From contig NZ_CAMVDO010000001.1 of NCBI RefSeq assembly GCF_947166265.1, positions 248,001-312,000 of the forward strand: DNA of 64,000 nt. The letters are read 5' to 3'. Source of the DNA: an uncultured Fibrobacter sp. GTDB taxonomy: Bacteria > Fibrobacterota > Fibrobacteria > Fibrobacterales > Fibrobacteraceae. How positions within the stretch are numbered: the first letter of the stretch is position 1; each line of letters opens with the position of its first letter. This document shows positions 52,647 through 62,500 of the stretch, piece after piece. A program made the translations under genes and the position numbers. Below the pieces are notes generated by a model. The model searched no databases. It was given only the letters and a program-made list of their open reading frames with translations, and was not told the DNA's origin.

Positions 52647-53456
52647 TTATCTTTCCAGAAAATCAAAGATGCGTTTCTTGTAGTCGCTCAATTCATCGAA
52701 TACGGCGTGTCCACAATCTTCGTATATGTAAGATTCGCAAGGAACCCCTTCGGCCTTTAACTTGTCCGCAAGCTTTACGGATGCCTCGCACGTTGTGACA
52801 CGGTCTTTACCCGCCCCGAGAACAAGCGTCGGACACTTGATTTTTCCAAGGTCGTCGTAGGTGTTCACGAAATCGCAGGCATGCGCGAATATGGCGAAAT
52901 TGTCCATTTCGGCATCCGTGACGACCTCGTACATAGCCATCAGCGCACGACGGTAACGTGCCGCGAATTTTTCGGAAAAGCAGTTGTCTATAAACGATTC
53001 GACCAGTTCGCTCGCCTTGTGGGCCTCGGCGAGGCGCGCCCAGTTACCGATCGTTTCCAGCTGCAGGGGTTCCGCACACGAAGTCGACGAGCCGAGAACA
53101 AGCTTTCTTACAACCTGCGGATAACGAATCGCGATGTACTGAGCAATCATCCCCCCTTGCGACACGCCGAAGATATCGGCTTTTTCGATTCCGATTACCT
53201 TGAGAGCTGCCACCTGGTCGTCTGCCATCTGTTCGAGCGAATAACCTTTCTCAGCCCCTTTTTTACGATCGAAAAAATAGAGCGTATAGTCATTCAGAAA
53301 AACCTTATAGGGAACGCTGAAGGAATTCGCATAATTCAAGGGATCCTTGATGGAAATTCCGGGGATAATCACCAGCGGCTTTTCGCCAGAACCAATCTTG
53401 GCGTAATCCATTTCGAAAGAGTCCGTACGGACAGTATGTACAAGAGAATCGCTCAT
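52647..53456 (-). CDS. Alpha/beta hydrolase
   Basis: 269 residues from the ATG at 53456; the ORF reads upstream into a repetitive CTAGTAACT sequence that is probably non-coding. The catalytic triad is visible: Ser99 in FGVSQGG, Asp218 in GAGKDRVT and His250 in EDCGHAVFDE. An oxyanion loop PGISIKD follows the first strand. There is no signal peptide, so it is cytoplasmic. The family covers esterases, peptidases and C-C hydrolases; the substrate cannot be predicted. The gap of 143 bp to manC includes a short repeat. Confidence 0.88.
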   Translation of the reverse strand: MSDSLVHTVRTDSFEMDYAKIGSGEKPLVIIPGISIKDPLNYANSFSVPYKVFLNDYTLYFFDRKKGAEKGYSLEQMADDQVAALKVIGIEKADIFGVSQGGMIAQYIAIRYPQVVRKLVLGSSTSCAEPLQLETIGNWARLAEAHKASELVESFIDNCFSEKFAARYRRALMAMYEVVTDAEMDNFAIFAHACDFVNTYDDLGKIKCPTLVLGAGKDRVTTCEASVKLADKLKAEGVPCESYIYEDCGHAVFDELSDYKKRIFDFLER

Positions 53457-53467
53457 AGCTGAAATAT

Positions 53468-53498
53468 AGTTACTAGTTACTAGCTGATAGTTACTAGA
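53468..53498. repeat. Short CTAGTAACT-type repeat
   Basis: TTACTAGTTACTAG with GATAGTTACTAG forms overlapping direct and inverted copies of TTACTAG. A further ACTAGTAAC occurs at 53567-53575 in the same intergenic gap. The self-complementary unit CTAG is otherwise rare in coding DNA here. Confidence 0.55.
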
Positions 53499-53599
53499 CA
53501 AAAAAAGCGACACGCTAAAAACAATAAAAACTGGCCAAAAAATTTTCAGCCAGCTTTCAATAGAACTAGTAACTTGGAACAGTCCCGAAGGGACGTCCG

Positions 53600-54976
53600 T
53601 TAGTTTCTATGGAAGTCATCCTCGACGCGGATGATGTCGTCTTCACCCGTGTACTCACCCACCTGGACTTCGACGATGACGAGCGGGAGCTTGCCTTCGT
53701 TCTGCAGGCGGTGAACTTCGCCTACCGGGATGTAGGTCGATTCGTTCGGACGCACATAGAACACGTTCTTGCCGACAGTCACCGTTGCTGTACCGCTTAC
53801 GACCACCCAGTGTTCCGAGCGGTGCAGGTGCTTCTGCAAAGAGAGGCGCTTGCCCGGTTTCACCACGATACGCTTCATCTTGTAGCGTTCGGTGGATTCG
53901 AGCACGGAATAGGTTCCCCACGGGCGGCTTACCGTCTGCGGGACATTGATCAGGTCAGAACCACGTTGCTTGAGTTCTTCGACGACTTTCTTGACCTTCT
54001 GGCTACTCGAAAGCGGGGCGACGAGAAGCGCATCCGGAGTATCCACAATCAGCATCTTGTCGAGGTCGATTGTCGCGATAGCACGCTGCGAACCCATCAC
54101 CAGGGAATTCTTGGAATCCACCGCAATATGTCGCGGGTTCACGTTGTTGCCGTTTTCGTCGTGCGGATATTCACCGTAGAGGCTGTCGAAACTACCCAGA
54201 TCGCTCCAGCCGATGTCGCTTGGGACCACCTTCACCTTGGAAGATTTTTCCATCACGGCGTAGTCGATTGAGTTCGACGGGATAGCCATCATATCGTCGC
54301 GGGTAATGCGGATAGGATCGCCGTCTTCCACCGGGGCATTTGCAAGCGCCTTCTGGGCAGCCGCAAGCATTTCCGGGGAATACTTGCCGAGTTCAGCGAG
54401 GAACGTTTTCGCCTTGAAGCAGAAGATACCACTATTCCAGTAGAAGTTACCGGAGAGCAGGTACTTTTCGGCGGTGGCACGGTCCGGCTTTTCGACAAAG
54501 CGCTTGACGTCTTCACCGGAGGCCTCAATGTAGCCATAACCGGTCTCGGGGCTCGTCGGCGTAATGCCAAACGTCACCAGGTTCCCCGCTTCGGCGAGTT
54601 CCTGCGCACGGAGCAGCACCTTCTTGTATTCATCCTTCTTACGAATCACGTGGTCCGAGGGGGACACGAGAACAATCGTTTCGGGATTCAGGGTAAGGCA
54701 AGCAAGAGCAATCGCGGGAGCGGTGTTACGGCCCACGGGTTCCAGCAGGAACTTGCTGTTCGTCATGCCTTCCATTTCGAGCTGATCCTTCGCGAGGAAG
54801 AACTGGTCGGCGTTAGAAACAATAAACTGAGATTCGCAGACTGCGGAGTTGGTAACCACCGTCTTTCTAAACAGGGACTGTCCGTCAAAAAGCGGAGCGA
54901 ACTGCTTGGGCATCAAGGAGCGGCTCACGGGCCAAAGTCTAGTGCCGCTTCCACCACAGAGAATCAGATTAACCAT
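53600..54976 (-). CDS. manC: Mannose-1-phosphate guanylyltransferase / mannose-6-phosphate isomerase
   Basis: 458 residues, type II bifunctional length. The nucleotidyltransferase domain starts with CGGSGTRLWPVSR and contains FVEKPDRATAEKYL and NSGIFCFKA. The C-terminal cupin isomerase domain has RPWGTYSVLE, VKPGKRLSLQKHLHRSEHWVVVSGTA and ESTYIPVGEVHRLQNEG with its metal-binding His residues. It makes GDP-mannose for polysaccharide synthesis. It lies 16 bp after wza in the same direction; the gene name algA or cpsB is also used for this family. Confidence 0.93.
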   Translation of the reverse strand: MVNLILCGGSGTRLWPVSRSLMPKQFAPLFDGQSLFRKTVVTNSAVCESQFIVSNADQFFLAKDQLEMEGMTNSKFLLEPVGRNTAPAIALACLTLNPETIVLVSPSDHVIRKKDEYKKVLLRAQELAEAGNLVTFGITPTSPETGYGYIEASGEDVKRFVEKPDRATAEKYLLSGNFYWNSGIFCFKAKTFLAELGKYSPEMLAAAQKALANAPVEDGDPIRITRDDMMAIPSNSIDYAVMEKSSKVKVVPSDIGWSDLGSFDSLYGEYPHDENGNNVNPRHIAVDSKNSLVMGSQRAIATIDLDKMLIVDTPDALLVAPLSSSQKVKKVVEELKQRGSDLINVPQTVSRPWGTYSVLESTERYKMKRIVVKPGKRLSLQKHLHRSEHWVVVSGTATVTVGKNVFYVRPNESTYIPVGEVHRLQNEGKLPLVIVEVQVGEYTGEDDIIRVEDDFHRN

Positions 54977-54992
54977 ACGCTACCACGCCTTA

Positions 54993-56135
54993 CTATTTCT
55001 TATCATCCGAGAAGTAGTCGTCCTTGGCTACGTGAATATGGTGGGCTGTCAGAGCACCATAGTAGACCGTCTGGACAGACGGGAGGATCAAGCTGATCAT
55101 ACGGTTCCATGTAGCAAGATCAGAGGCATCCACATAGACCACGTCGCGAGAACTCAGCTTGAAGCGGTCTGCCATGGCAAGAGCCATCGCATTCTTGGAA
55201 TTCAGCTGGAACACGTCGATCTGCTTTTCTGAGGTATTACGGATAACATAAACTCCGCGGGAGGTGGCGTTCACCGCCTGCAGACCGCCGGCAGCGGCGA
55301 GCGCTTCAGCCAAGGTCAGGTTCCCGTTATAGATATTGACAATGCCGGACTTGGCGACTTCACCCATCACGTAGACCTTCTGGTCTTTCTGCGTTTCAGT
55401 AAGCGAAGGCACGAAGATCTGGTCGTTGGGCTGCACCACGAGGCGTTCAAGGGGAAGATTCGACTTGAAGGCGTCCAGGTAATTGATATTGTAGATCTTT
55501 TCGCCACGACGAAGCTGCATGGCAGATGCATCAGCCACGTTAGAGAAACCGCCTACATTGGCGATAGCATCGGGGAGGGTCATCGGGTTTTCATTAAAGG
55601 AGATAAAGCCCGGCTTTGCAACAGCGCCCGCTACGAAAGCCTTCCGGCTATTATATCCGGTCACGCGGACATCCACCTGAGGATCGTTCAAGATCTTGTC
55701 AGAGAGACGCTTCGTGATTTCGGCACGGAGTTCCTGCGCCGTAAGACCGGCCGCCTGAAGTTCACCTGCATACGGGTAGAACAGCTTACCGTCGGTCGTC
55801 ACCTTCTGGCCTGCCGGCTGGTACTGACCCATAGGAGATGTCAGTTCCGGGTGTTCCCACACCACCACCTGAACCATGTCCAGAGGTCCGATGCGGTATT
55901 CAAGAGCAGGGAGAGAATCCACCAACAGGTCCTTCAAGTCGCCCTGACTATCGGAACCATCCGCGCTGGCAACGGCATTTTCCATTTCACCAGCATCAAT
56001 ATTGTGAACGAACACCTTCATGCCATTGTATTCGGCAGCATCGTCAGGCAGGCTCATTCGCATTTGCGGTCCAAGAGCGCAACCACTCAAAACGGCAGCA
56101 GCACCGGCGCAAAGACCCAAAACAACTTTCTTCAT
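54993..56135 (-). CDS. wza: Polysaccharide export outer-membrane lipoprotein (Wza-type)
   Basis: 380 residues with lipobox LSGC (Cys19). The PES domain (LEYRIGPLDMVQVVVWEHPELTS, LFYPYAGELQAAGLTAQELRAEITKRL) and two SLBB-type repeats (KAFVAGAVAKPGFISF..., KVYVMGEVAKSGIVNI...) follow, and the C-terminal amphipathic region (LATWNRMISLILPSVQTVYYG) would form the outer-membrane helix. It is an octameric export channel for capsule or exopolysaccharide. The partner kinase Wzc is not in the window; the phosphatase Wzb is directly upstream. Confidence 0.92.
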   Translation of the reverse strand: MKKVVLGLCAGAAAVLSGCALGPQMRMSLPDDAAEYNGMKVFVHNIDAGEMENAVASADGSDSQGDLKDLLVDSLPALEYRIGPLDMVQVVVWEHPELTSPMGQYQPAGQKVTTDGKLFYPYAGELQAAGLTAQELRAEITKRLSDKILNDPQVDVRVTGYNSRKAFVAGAVAKPGFISFNENPMTLPDAIANVGGFSNVADASAMQLRRGEKIYNINYLDAFKSNLPLERLVVQPNDQIFVPSLTETQKDQKVYVMGEVAKSGIVNIYNGNLTLAEALAAAGGLQAVNATSRGVYVIRNTSEKQIDVFQLNSKNAMALAMADRFKLSSRDVVYVDASDLATWNRMISLILPSVQTVYYGALTAHHIHVAKDDYFSDDKK

Positions 56136-56155
56136 AAATTAACCCTTTGGACCAG

Positions 56156-56602
56156 TTACGCCTGGCCTTCGCTTTCTTTGATTTTTTGTACCCAGTACGG
56201 GGTCAGTTTAGAGATAAAATTCCATGCCAAGACAAAGGCGTTTTCTGGACGGCGGTACGGGTCGGGAACATCGACACGTTGCGGTTCACCGTAACGGAAC
56301 ACCTTGCCTTCGAGCCAAGGATAGCGGTGCAGCAGATCCATCTTGTGACCGTTTTCCATCACCAAAATAAGGTCTGCCCACTTGAGAATATCCAAATTGA
56401 TTTGGCGTGCGCGATGCGCACTCATATCGATACCGTGCTCCAGCGCAATCTTTTGGCTGAGTTCATGGGCCGGATGGTCGACCAGCGCTCCGAGGCCAGC
56501 ACTCATCACTTCAAATTCGGGACCCAGTTCTTTCTTGAGGCAGTATTCGCCCGTAGGACTGCGGCAAATGTTGCCAGTACATACAACTAAAATGTGTTTC
56601 AT
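56156..56602 (-). CDS. wzb: Low-molecular-weight protein-tyrosine phosphatase (Wzb-type)
   Basis: 148 residues. The active-site loop is CTGNICRS with nucleophile Cys8 and Arg14, and the general acid is Asp114 in DPYRRP. It would dephosphorylate a tyrosine kinase (Wzc/BY-kinase) to control export. The place between rfbC and wza supports the role, although the cognate kinase is not visible here. LMW phosphatases also act in arsenate reduction, but the DPY motif and context favour the capsule role. Confidence 0.93.
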   Translation of the reverse strand: MKHILVVCTGNICRSPTGEYCLKKELGPEFEVMSAGLGALVDHPAHELSQKIALEHGIDMSAHRARQINLDILKWADLILVMENGHKMDLLHRYPWLEGKVFRYGEPQRVDVPDPYRRPENAFVLAWNFISKLTPYWVQKIKESEGQA

Positions 56603-56635
56603 TAGTACTTAAAATAGAAAAAAATTATCTAGAAC

Positions 56636-57199
56636 TTAGAGTTCAAAGGCAAAGCCCAAGTCCTTGAGCGCCGGATTCTTGGTATCCTTTTCAGAAAGCA
56701 GCGGCTCAAAACCATTGCCCACCGGCCACTCGATACCGATTTCGGGGTCATTCCACATCAGGCCACCTTCGTCCTTCGGGTCGTAGAGGCGAGTGCACTT
56801 GTACACAAACGTCGCCGTTTCGCTAAGCACCACGAACCCGTGAGCGAATCCTTCGGGAATGTAGAACTGCTTCTTGTTTTCAGCAGAAAGCACGACACCT
56901 TCCCACTTGCCAAACGTCGGACTCCCCTTGCGAAGGTCAACGGCTACGTCAAAGACTTCACCCTCGATGACGCGGACAAGCTTTCCCTGCGGGTTCTTCT
57001 TCTGGAAATGAAGTCCGCGAAGAACGCCCTTCTTACTGCGGGATTCATTGTCCTGCACAAAGACCATGTCGAGGCCTGCGGCATCGAATTCCGCCTTGTT
57101 GTAGGTTTCCATAAAGTAGCCGCGATGGTCGCCATAGACCGTCGGCTCGACGATTGTTACACCTTCGATAGAGGTTTTGATGAAATTGAATTTAGACAT
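56636..57199 (-). CDS. rfbC: dTDP-4-dehydrorhamnose 3,5-epimerase
   Basis: 187 residues. A cupin enzyme with FVQDNESRSKKGVLRGLHFQ including catalytic His64, GEVFDVAVDLRKGSPTFGKW, and IPEGFAHGFVVLSETATFVYKCT with the second active-site region. It converts dTDP-4-keto-6-deoxyglucose to the L-lyxo form on the way to rhamnose. rfbB is upstream; rfbA and rfbD are not in the window. Confidence 0.94.
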   Translation of the reverse strand: MSKFNFIKTSIEGVTIVEPTVYGDHRGYFMETYNKAEFDAAGLDMVFVQDNESRSKKGVLRGLHFQKKNPQGKLVRVIEGEVFDVAVDLRKGSPTFGKWEGVVLSAENKKQFYIPEGFAHGFVVLSETATFVYKCTRLYDPKDEGGLMWNDPEIGIEWPVGNGFEPLLSEKDTKNPALKDLGFAFEL

Positions 57200-57352
57200 A
57201 AAAAATCTCCGATTTTTCAGCTATGAGCAATGAGGTCGGTCGCATAGCTCCCTCTGAGGTATGAGTTTTTATAATCGCGCCACAGGCGCCATACTTTAGC
57301 TCAAAGCGACAAACGTCGCGACCTCAAAGGGCAAAGCCCGACCTCACACCTC
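57200..57352. repeat. Intergenic repeat-like sequence between rfbB and rfbC
   Basis: No gene. It carries GAGGTCGG, GAGGTATGAG, TCGCGACCTCAAAGGGC and CCCGACCTCACACCTC in inverted pairs, plus a GGGCAAAGCCC hairpin. It resembles a dispersed intergenic repeat inserted into the operon. Confidence 0.45.
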
Positions 57353-58486
57353 TTACCTATTCTTATACATCGTTTCGTAATACTTTTCGTAGTCGCCGCT
57401 GGTGATGTTGTCGAGCCATTCCTGGTTGTCGAGGTACCAGCGCACCGTCTTTTCGATGCCTTCCTCGAACTGCAGCGACGGTTCCCAGCCGAGTTCCTTC
57501 TGGAGCTTGGTGGAGTCGATGGCGTAGCGGGCGTCGTGGCCCAGGCGGTCCGTCACGTAGGTGATGAGGTTCAAGTCTTCGCCCTCGGCACGGCCAAGGA
57601 GCTTATCGACGGTCTTGATGACGACCTTGATAATGTCGATGTTCTTCCATTCGTTGAAGCCGCCGATGTTGTAGGTTTCGGCAATCTTTCCGTTGTGGAA
57701 AATCACGTCGATGGCGCGGGCGTGGTCTTCGACAAAGAGCCAGTCGCGGACGTTTTCACCCTTGCCGTAAACCGGGAGCGGCTTCTTGTGGCGGATGTTG
57801 TTGATGAAAAGCGGAATCAGCTTTTCGGGGAACTGGTACGGACCGTAATTGTTGGAGCAGTTCGTGACAATCGTCGGCATGCCGTAGGTGTCGTGGAAGG
57901 CGCGAACGAAGTGGTCGGAGCCGGCCTTCGATGCGGAATACGGGCTGTGCGGCGTGTACTTGGTGGTTTCGTAGAAGAAATCGTCACCGTAGGCCAAGTG
58001 ATGTTCCGAGCTGGAGGCCGTCGTCGTGAACGGAGGCGTGATGCCTTCCGGGTGGTTCATCTTGAGGGCACCGTAGACTTCATCGGTCGAAATGTGGTAG
58101 AAGCGCTTGCCTTCGTACTTTTCAGGGAGGCTTTCCCAGTAGAGCTTCGCGGCCTGCAAAAGCGTGAGCGTGCCCATCACGTTCGTCTTCGCAAAGGTGA
58201 ACGGGTCCTTGATGGAGCGGTCTACGTGGCTTTCGGCAGCGAGATGGATGATGCCGTCGACTTTTTCGTCTTGCATGAGTTTGTAGAAGGCGTCAAAGTC
58301 GCAAATATCCATCTTCACGAACTTGTAGTTCGGCTTATTTTCAATATCCTTGAGATTAGCGAGGTTACCCGCGTAGGTAAGCTTATCGAGGTTGATAATC
58401 TTGTATTCCGGGTACTTGTTCACAAAAAGGCGCACCACGTGGCTTCCGATAAAACCCGCACCGCCGGTAATCACGATATTCTTCAT
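57353..58486 (-). CDS. rfbB: dTDP-glucose 4,6-dehydratase
   Basis: 377 residues from the ATG at 58486, behind GGAGAAAAGT. An extended SDR enzyme with NAD motif TGGAGFIGSH, STDEVYG, and the YSASKAGSD segment holding the catalytic Tyr-Lys. NCSNNYGPYQFPEKLIPLFI and GKGENVRDWLFVEDHARAI are diagnostic for RfbB/RmlB. It forms dTDP-4-keto-6-deoxyglucose, precursor of rhamnose and other deoxysugars. It is followed by rfbC after a 153-bp repeat-containing gap. Confidence 0.95.
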   Translation of the reverse strand: MKNIVITGGAGFIGSHVVRLFVNKYPEYKIINLDKLTYAGNLANLKDIENKPNYKFVKMDICDFDAFYKLMQDEKVDGIIHLAAESHVDRSIKDPFTFAKTNVMGTLTLLQAAKLYWESLPEKYEGKRFYHISTDEVYGALKMNHPEGITPPFTTTASSSEHHLAYGDDFFYETTKYTPHSPYSASKAGSDHFVRAFHDTYGMPTIVTNCSNNYGPYQFPEKLIPLFINNIRHKKPLPVYGKGENVRDWLFVEDHARAIDVIFHNGKIAETYNIGGFNEWKNIDIIKVVIKTVDKLLGRAEGEDLNLITYVTDRLGHDARYAIDSTKLQKELGWEPSLQFEEGIEKTVRWYLDNQEWLDNITSGDYEKYYETMYKNR

Positions 58487-58526
58487 ACTTTTCTCCAATA
58501 GGATTCGCTGCGACAATATAAAAAAA

Positions 58527-59429
58527 CTATTCGCCCAAAATAAGTTTTAAGTAAAGTTCTTTTAGCAAATCGCCCCACAAATACATAAATGGTGCAGCAA
58601 AAGCCAAAAATGGACCAAAAGGAATCTGTCCGGCACCTTCATCTTCCTCGTTTTCCGCGGAATCGTCTTTATTCTGCGAAGCCTTGCCTTGAGCTGCCTT
58701 TTTAGCGGCGCGGCGTTCGGCAATCTTTGCATACGGCACCATGACGACAATTCCAAGGATAGAGGCCACCACCAGGACTTCCACGGCGCGGGTAAGCCCC
58801 ATCAGGGCGCCAAAGCCCGCCAGGAGCTTGACATCTCCAAAACCCATCGCGGGCTTATTGAGAAGCTTTGTCGCAACAAAACCGAGCAGATAAAGCCCGC
58901 CCCCCGCAACCAGGGCACCCACGATACTCTGGACAGGCGTGATGCCGCCCGGAATAAACGAGATTACAAGACCTGCGACAATGCCGCCCACCGAAATGGA
59001 ATCGGGAATTAGTTTATACTTAAAGTCAACGGCGCTCACCGGATAAATGCCCAGCAGGAGCCAGAACAGGGCAAGCGCATCGGCCCACACGCTCCAGTCC
59101 GTGACAGGAGACCAGAAATCCGTCGTAAAGCCCGTCGCCGCATAGAGGGCAAGCGCCCCCAGAAGCCCGCACAGGGATTCACCGATAGGATATATGATAC
59201 TGATGGGCTGTTTGCAGCAGGCGCTCCTGCCCCGCAAGATGAGCCAGCCCACAATCGGCAAGTTGTAGTAGAGCGGAATGTGCTTTTTGCAAAGTGGACA
59301 GTGCGAAGGCGGATTCACCAGAGAAATTCCTCGCGGCATACGGTAGACAATCACGTTGTAAAAGCTGCCTACGCAGGCGCCCAGCACAAAAAATACGGCA
59401 AGACTGTACCAAAGGGGTATTTCTTCCAT
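58527..59429 (-). CDS. Prepilin peptidase (A24 family, PilD-type)
   Basis: 300 residues from the ATG at 59429 behind GGAG. VGSFYNVIVYRMPRG and CPLCKKHIP (Cys44, Cys47) form the N-terminal methyltransferase-like domain; the second cysteine pair is altered to ACC. The protease aspartates are in DFKYKLIPD and GFGDVKLLAGFGA. About seven membrane helices are predictable. A cytoplasmic loop rich in Lys, Ala and Glu sits between the last helices. It would process type IV pilins or type II secretion pseudopilins; no pilin gene is adjacent. Confidence 0.92.
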   Translation of the reverse strand: MEEIPLWYSLAVFFVLGACVGSFYNVIVYRMPRGISLVNPPSHCPLCKKHIPLYYNLPIVGWLILRGRSACCKQPISIIYPIGESLCGLLGALALYAATGFTTDFWSPVTDWSVWADALALFWLLLGIYPVSAVDFKYKLIPDSISVGGIVAGLVISFIPGGITPVQSIVGALVAGGGLYLLGFVATKLLNKPAMGFGDVKLLAGFGALMGLTRAVEVLVVASILGIVVMVPYAKIAERRAAKKAAQGKASQNKDDSAENEEDEGAGQIPFGPFLAFAAPFMYLWGDLLKELYLKLILGE

Positions 59430-59529
59430 AAAACAGACTCCATCGGTGTTCTTTATCACACACGCTTTTCGATTAAAAAAGATAGATTTTAAGAGGAATT
59501 ATTGTACTACAGTTATTTAAGGATGTGCT

Positions 59530-62500
59530 ATGCGTGTACCCCATTTTTTATTGTTGTCCCTCGGTCTTTGTACCCTAATGGCCCTTTTCGGATGTTCAAG
59601 GGAATCTTCGGTCAAGGAAAACGTGAACCTGAAGAACAACCACTCCCGCGTATTCGTGTTTAATACGCCTATCGAGGACCCGCAGGCATTTGCCGACTCG
59701 ATCGCAAATACCGTACCGATCGAAAGCGACACCATCCCGGACACGCTTATTGTCACCGTGAACGATACGGTCTACCTGATAGGTCTTTTGCCCTACCACG
59801 TGGACAAGATTTACGGTTTCCAGTGGACATTCACCAAGGCTGACGGCAAGGACACCATTATTACAGGCGACCACGCCAAGCCCGAGTCCTGGGCTTACGC
59901 AAACCCCGGCCTATACGAGCCCAAGTTCGTCGCCTTTGACGGCAACAACGCTACAGACACCGCCGGAACGGCGACACGTAAGGCATGGGTCCTGGTTATC
60001 GATACAAAGCCCAAACTCTGGGTTCCCAAGGACACCCTGTGGACACGCCATGACGGCGACATCACCTTCCCGATTCTTGCAAGTGATTCCTTCGGCACAA
60101 TCAAAAGCGTCATGATCGATTTGGACGGAAGCGGCAAGGACGCCCCGAAAGTCACAAAGTACGAGACCTTCGAAGACAACGATTCGCTCTACCTGACCGT
60201 AAAGAACGACCCCTCCAAGATGGATTCGCTCGGAAACCAGACCGTTTACGTGATTGTCACCGATGACGACGACAACGAGACCCTGGACAGCGTCCACCTG
60301 CATTTCAACAGGGTACCGAGGCTAAAGGTTATCTACCCGTACGACGGAGCACGTCACAACATCAATGACCGTTTTTATTTCTACTACGAAGGCGAAGACG
60401 ACGACAATCCGCAGAACCTTCAGTATTTCATCTACGCACAGGTTTCCAGAAACGGACAACCTCCGCAGAAGGCTTTTACCGAAGGCGACCTGATTGCAAG
60501 TGAATTCACGTCGAACATTTTTGAACCCAGGGACAAGAGCGGCAATAACGTCATCACCCTGATAAACGACCCGAACAAGCAGCTGACGGGACGCATCTAC
60601 TGGGATATGTATGTGACCGACGGTTACGACATCACCCGCCTCGCAAGAATTTCGAGCGACAATAACAAGAGCCGCCCCTGGAATTTCTACATCGGCGACC
60701 TGAGTTCTTCGCAGGGAACATTCACGGGTGTCGCCAAATACCAGGGACGCGACACCCATGCGGGAATCCACGTCGAGTTCAACAACGGCAACAAGACCTT
60801 CGACACCTACACCGACGAAAAGGGTAACTACTCCGTGAAAGTCGATGTCGGAGAATACATGGCCTCGGCATCGCCGGTTTTGCAATACGAGTTCAAAAGT
60901 GCAAAGATCAAGAACAAGCTGTTCATTGAATCGGGCAACACCATCAAAGTCGACGAGATGTTCCTGAAGGACACCGTACCGCCGACGATTATCGTGAAAA
61001 ACATCGACACCCTCAGGAGCCGCGAATACACGCAGACCATTTACGCCCGCGACCTGGGCGCATACCTGGCCTCGGTGAGCGCCTCGATCGACGGGAAATC
61101 GAAAAAGATTTCTTGCAGCAAGAGCGACAACGACGCCATTTTCAACTGCGAACTCGGCCTGTCGAACCTGACCGATGGAGACCATAATTTCACCTACACG
61201 GCAAAAGACGTCGCCGGCAACGTGGAAACGCTCCGGCAAAAGATAACCGTGAGCGCGACAAAGATTTCCTTAAATGTAAACGGGGCACAAAACGAAAGAA
61301 TCGGAAACGATGGCAAGCTGACGTTCTCGGCCCAAATTTCCGGAGCCTACCCCGCGGCCGACTCGATCGAATGGAGCTGGAACACCGAAAAAGGAAACAA
61401 ATCGAAGGTCGCGGCAATCGACCAGGAAGGTTTCGCAAGTTTCACCCTGAATTACGCGGACATTGCAGGCGACCTCCTTACCGACAAGGATTACTTCATG
61501 AAAGCCTCTTACGTAAGAAACGGGGCTAACGTGAGTACCCAAGTGAAGTTCGGCCTATTCGGCGACAAGCCCGCCGTTTACTTTACGGAACCCGGTTTCG
61601 AGGAAACGGTCAGCATGAACGACCCCGTCTACTTCAAGGTTTCTGCAAACCGAGGCGTCAACAGTTCCGATATAACCGTCAGCTGGGAATGCCCGGATAT
61701 CGCAGAAGGCTACAGTTGCCCAGGCAACAACGCCATGGAAGGAAGCCTAGCCTTTAAGAGCGTCGGCATTCACAAGGTCGTCGTCAAGGTGAAAGACGAC
61801 AAGAACGAAACCGCCGAGGACAGCATTTTTGTAAACGTCATTAGCGATGCCCCCTCCATAACGGTTTCCACTGACAGCAAGACCAACGAATACAAGATCA
61901 ATAGCATCGTGGACGTCAAGGTGGATGCAAGCGACAAGTTCGGCACCATCAACAAGATCGTGTGGGGCTGTAGCAACGGAAAAATCTCATTCGACCAGGA
62001 ATATCCGTTCGACACGCCCACAAAGGAAGTGAGCAACCTGGTCCTCAAGAACCAGCTCCCCGGTTCCGAGACGACGAACTACCGTTGCGTATTCAAGGCG
62101 ATAGACGATGACGGCGAAGAAGGGGCGGACACGCTTACCTTTAGCACGTTGCTCGACTTGCCGACAGTCCGCCTCGCCACCAAAAAGGACACGGTCAAGA
62201 TCAATTCCAACCAGCTTCTCAAAGCAATCGCAAGCGACAAGCTCGGCTACATTACCCAGTACGAATACGCCTGTAGCGACAGGCTTGCCGAACTCAAGAA
62301 CCCCGACTGGAATCTGATGGACAACGCGGAAACGTACGCCCGCATGCCCTCTACGGCGGCAAAGGCCTACTACTGCGTGGTCCGGGTGACCGATGACGAC
62401 GGCAACACCGCCAAGGATACCGCTGAATACAAGGTAATCGTCGGACTTCCGACCGTAACCGCCACGGTCAACCACAGCAGGGTCACCATCAGGGATGTCG

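Noticed and set aside
53457-53513. N-terminal extension of the alpha/beta hydrolase to 53513
   Set aside because: The extra 19 residues come from a CTAGTAACT repeat; the hydrolase fold starts right after the ATG at 53456.
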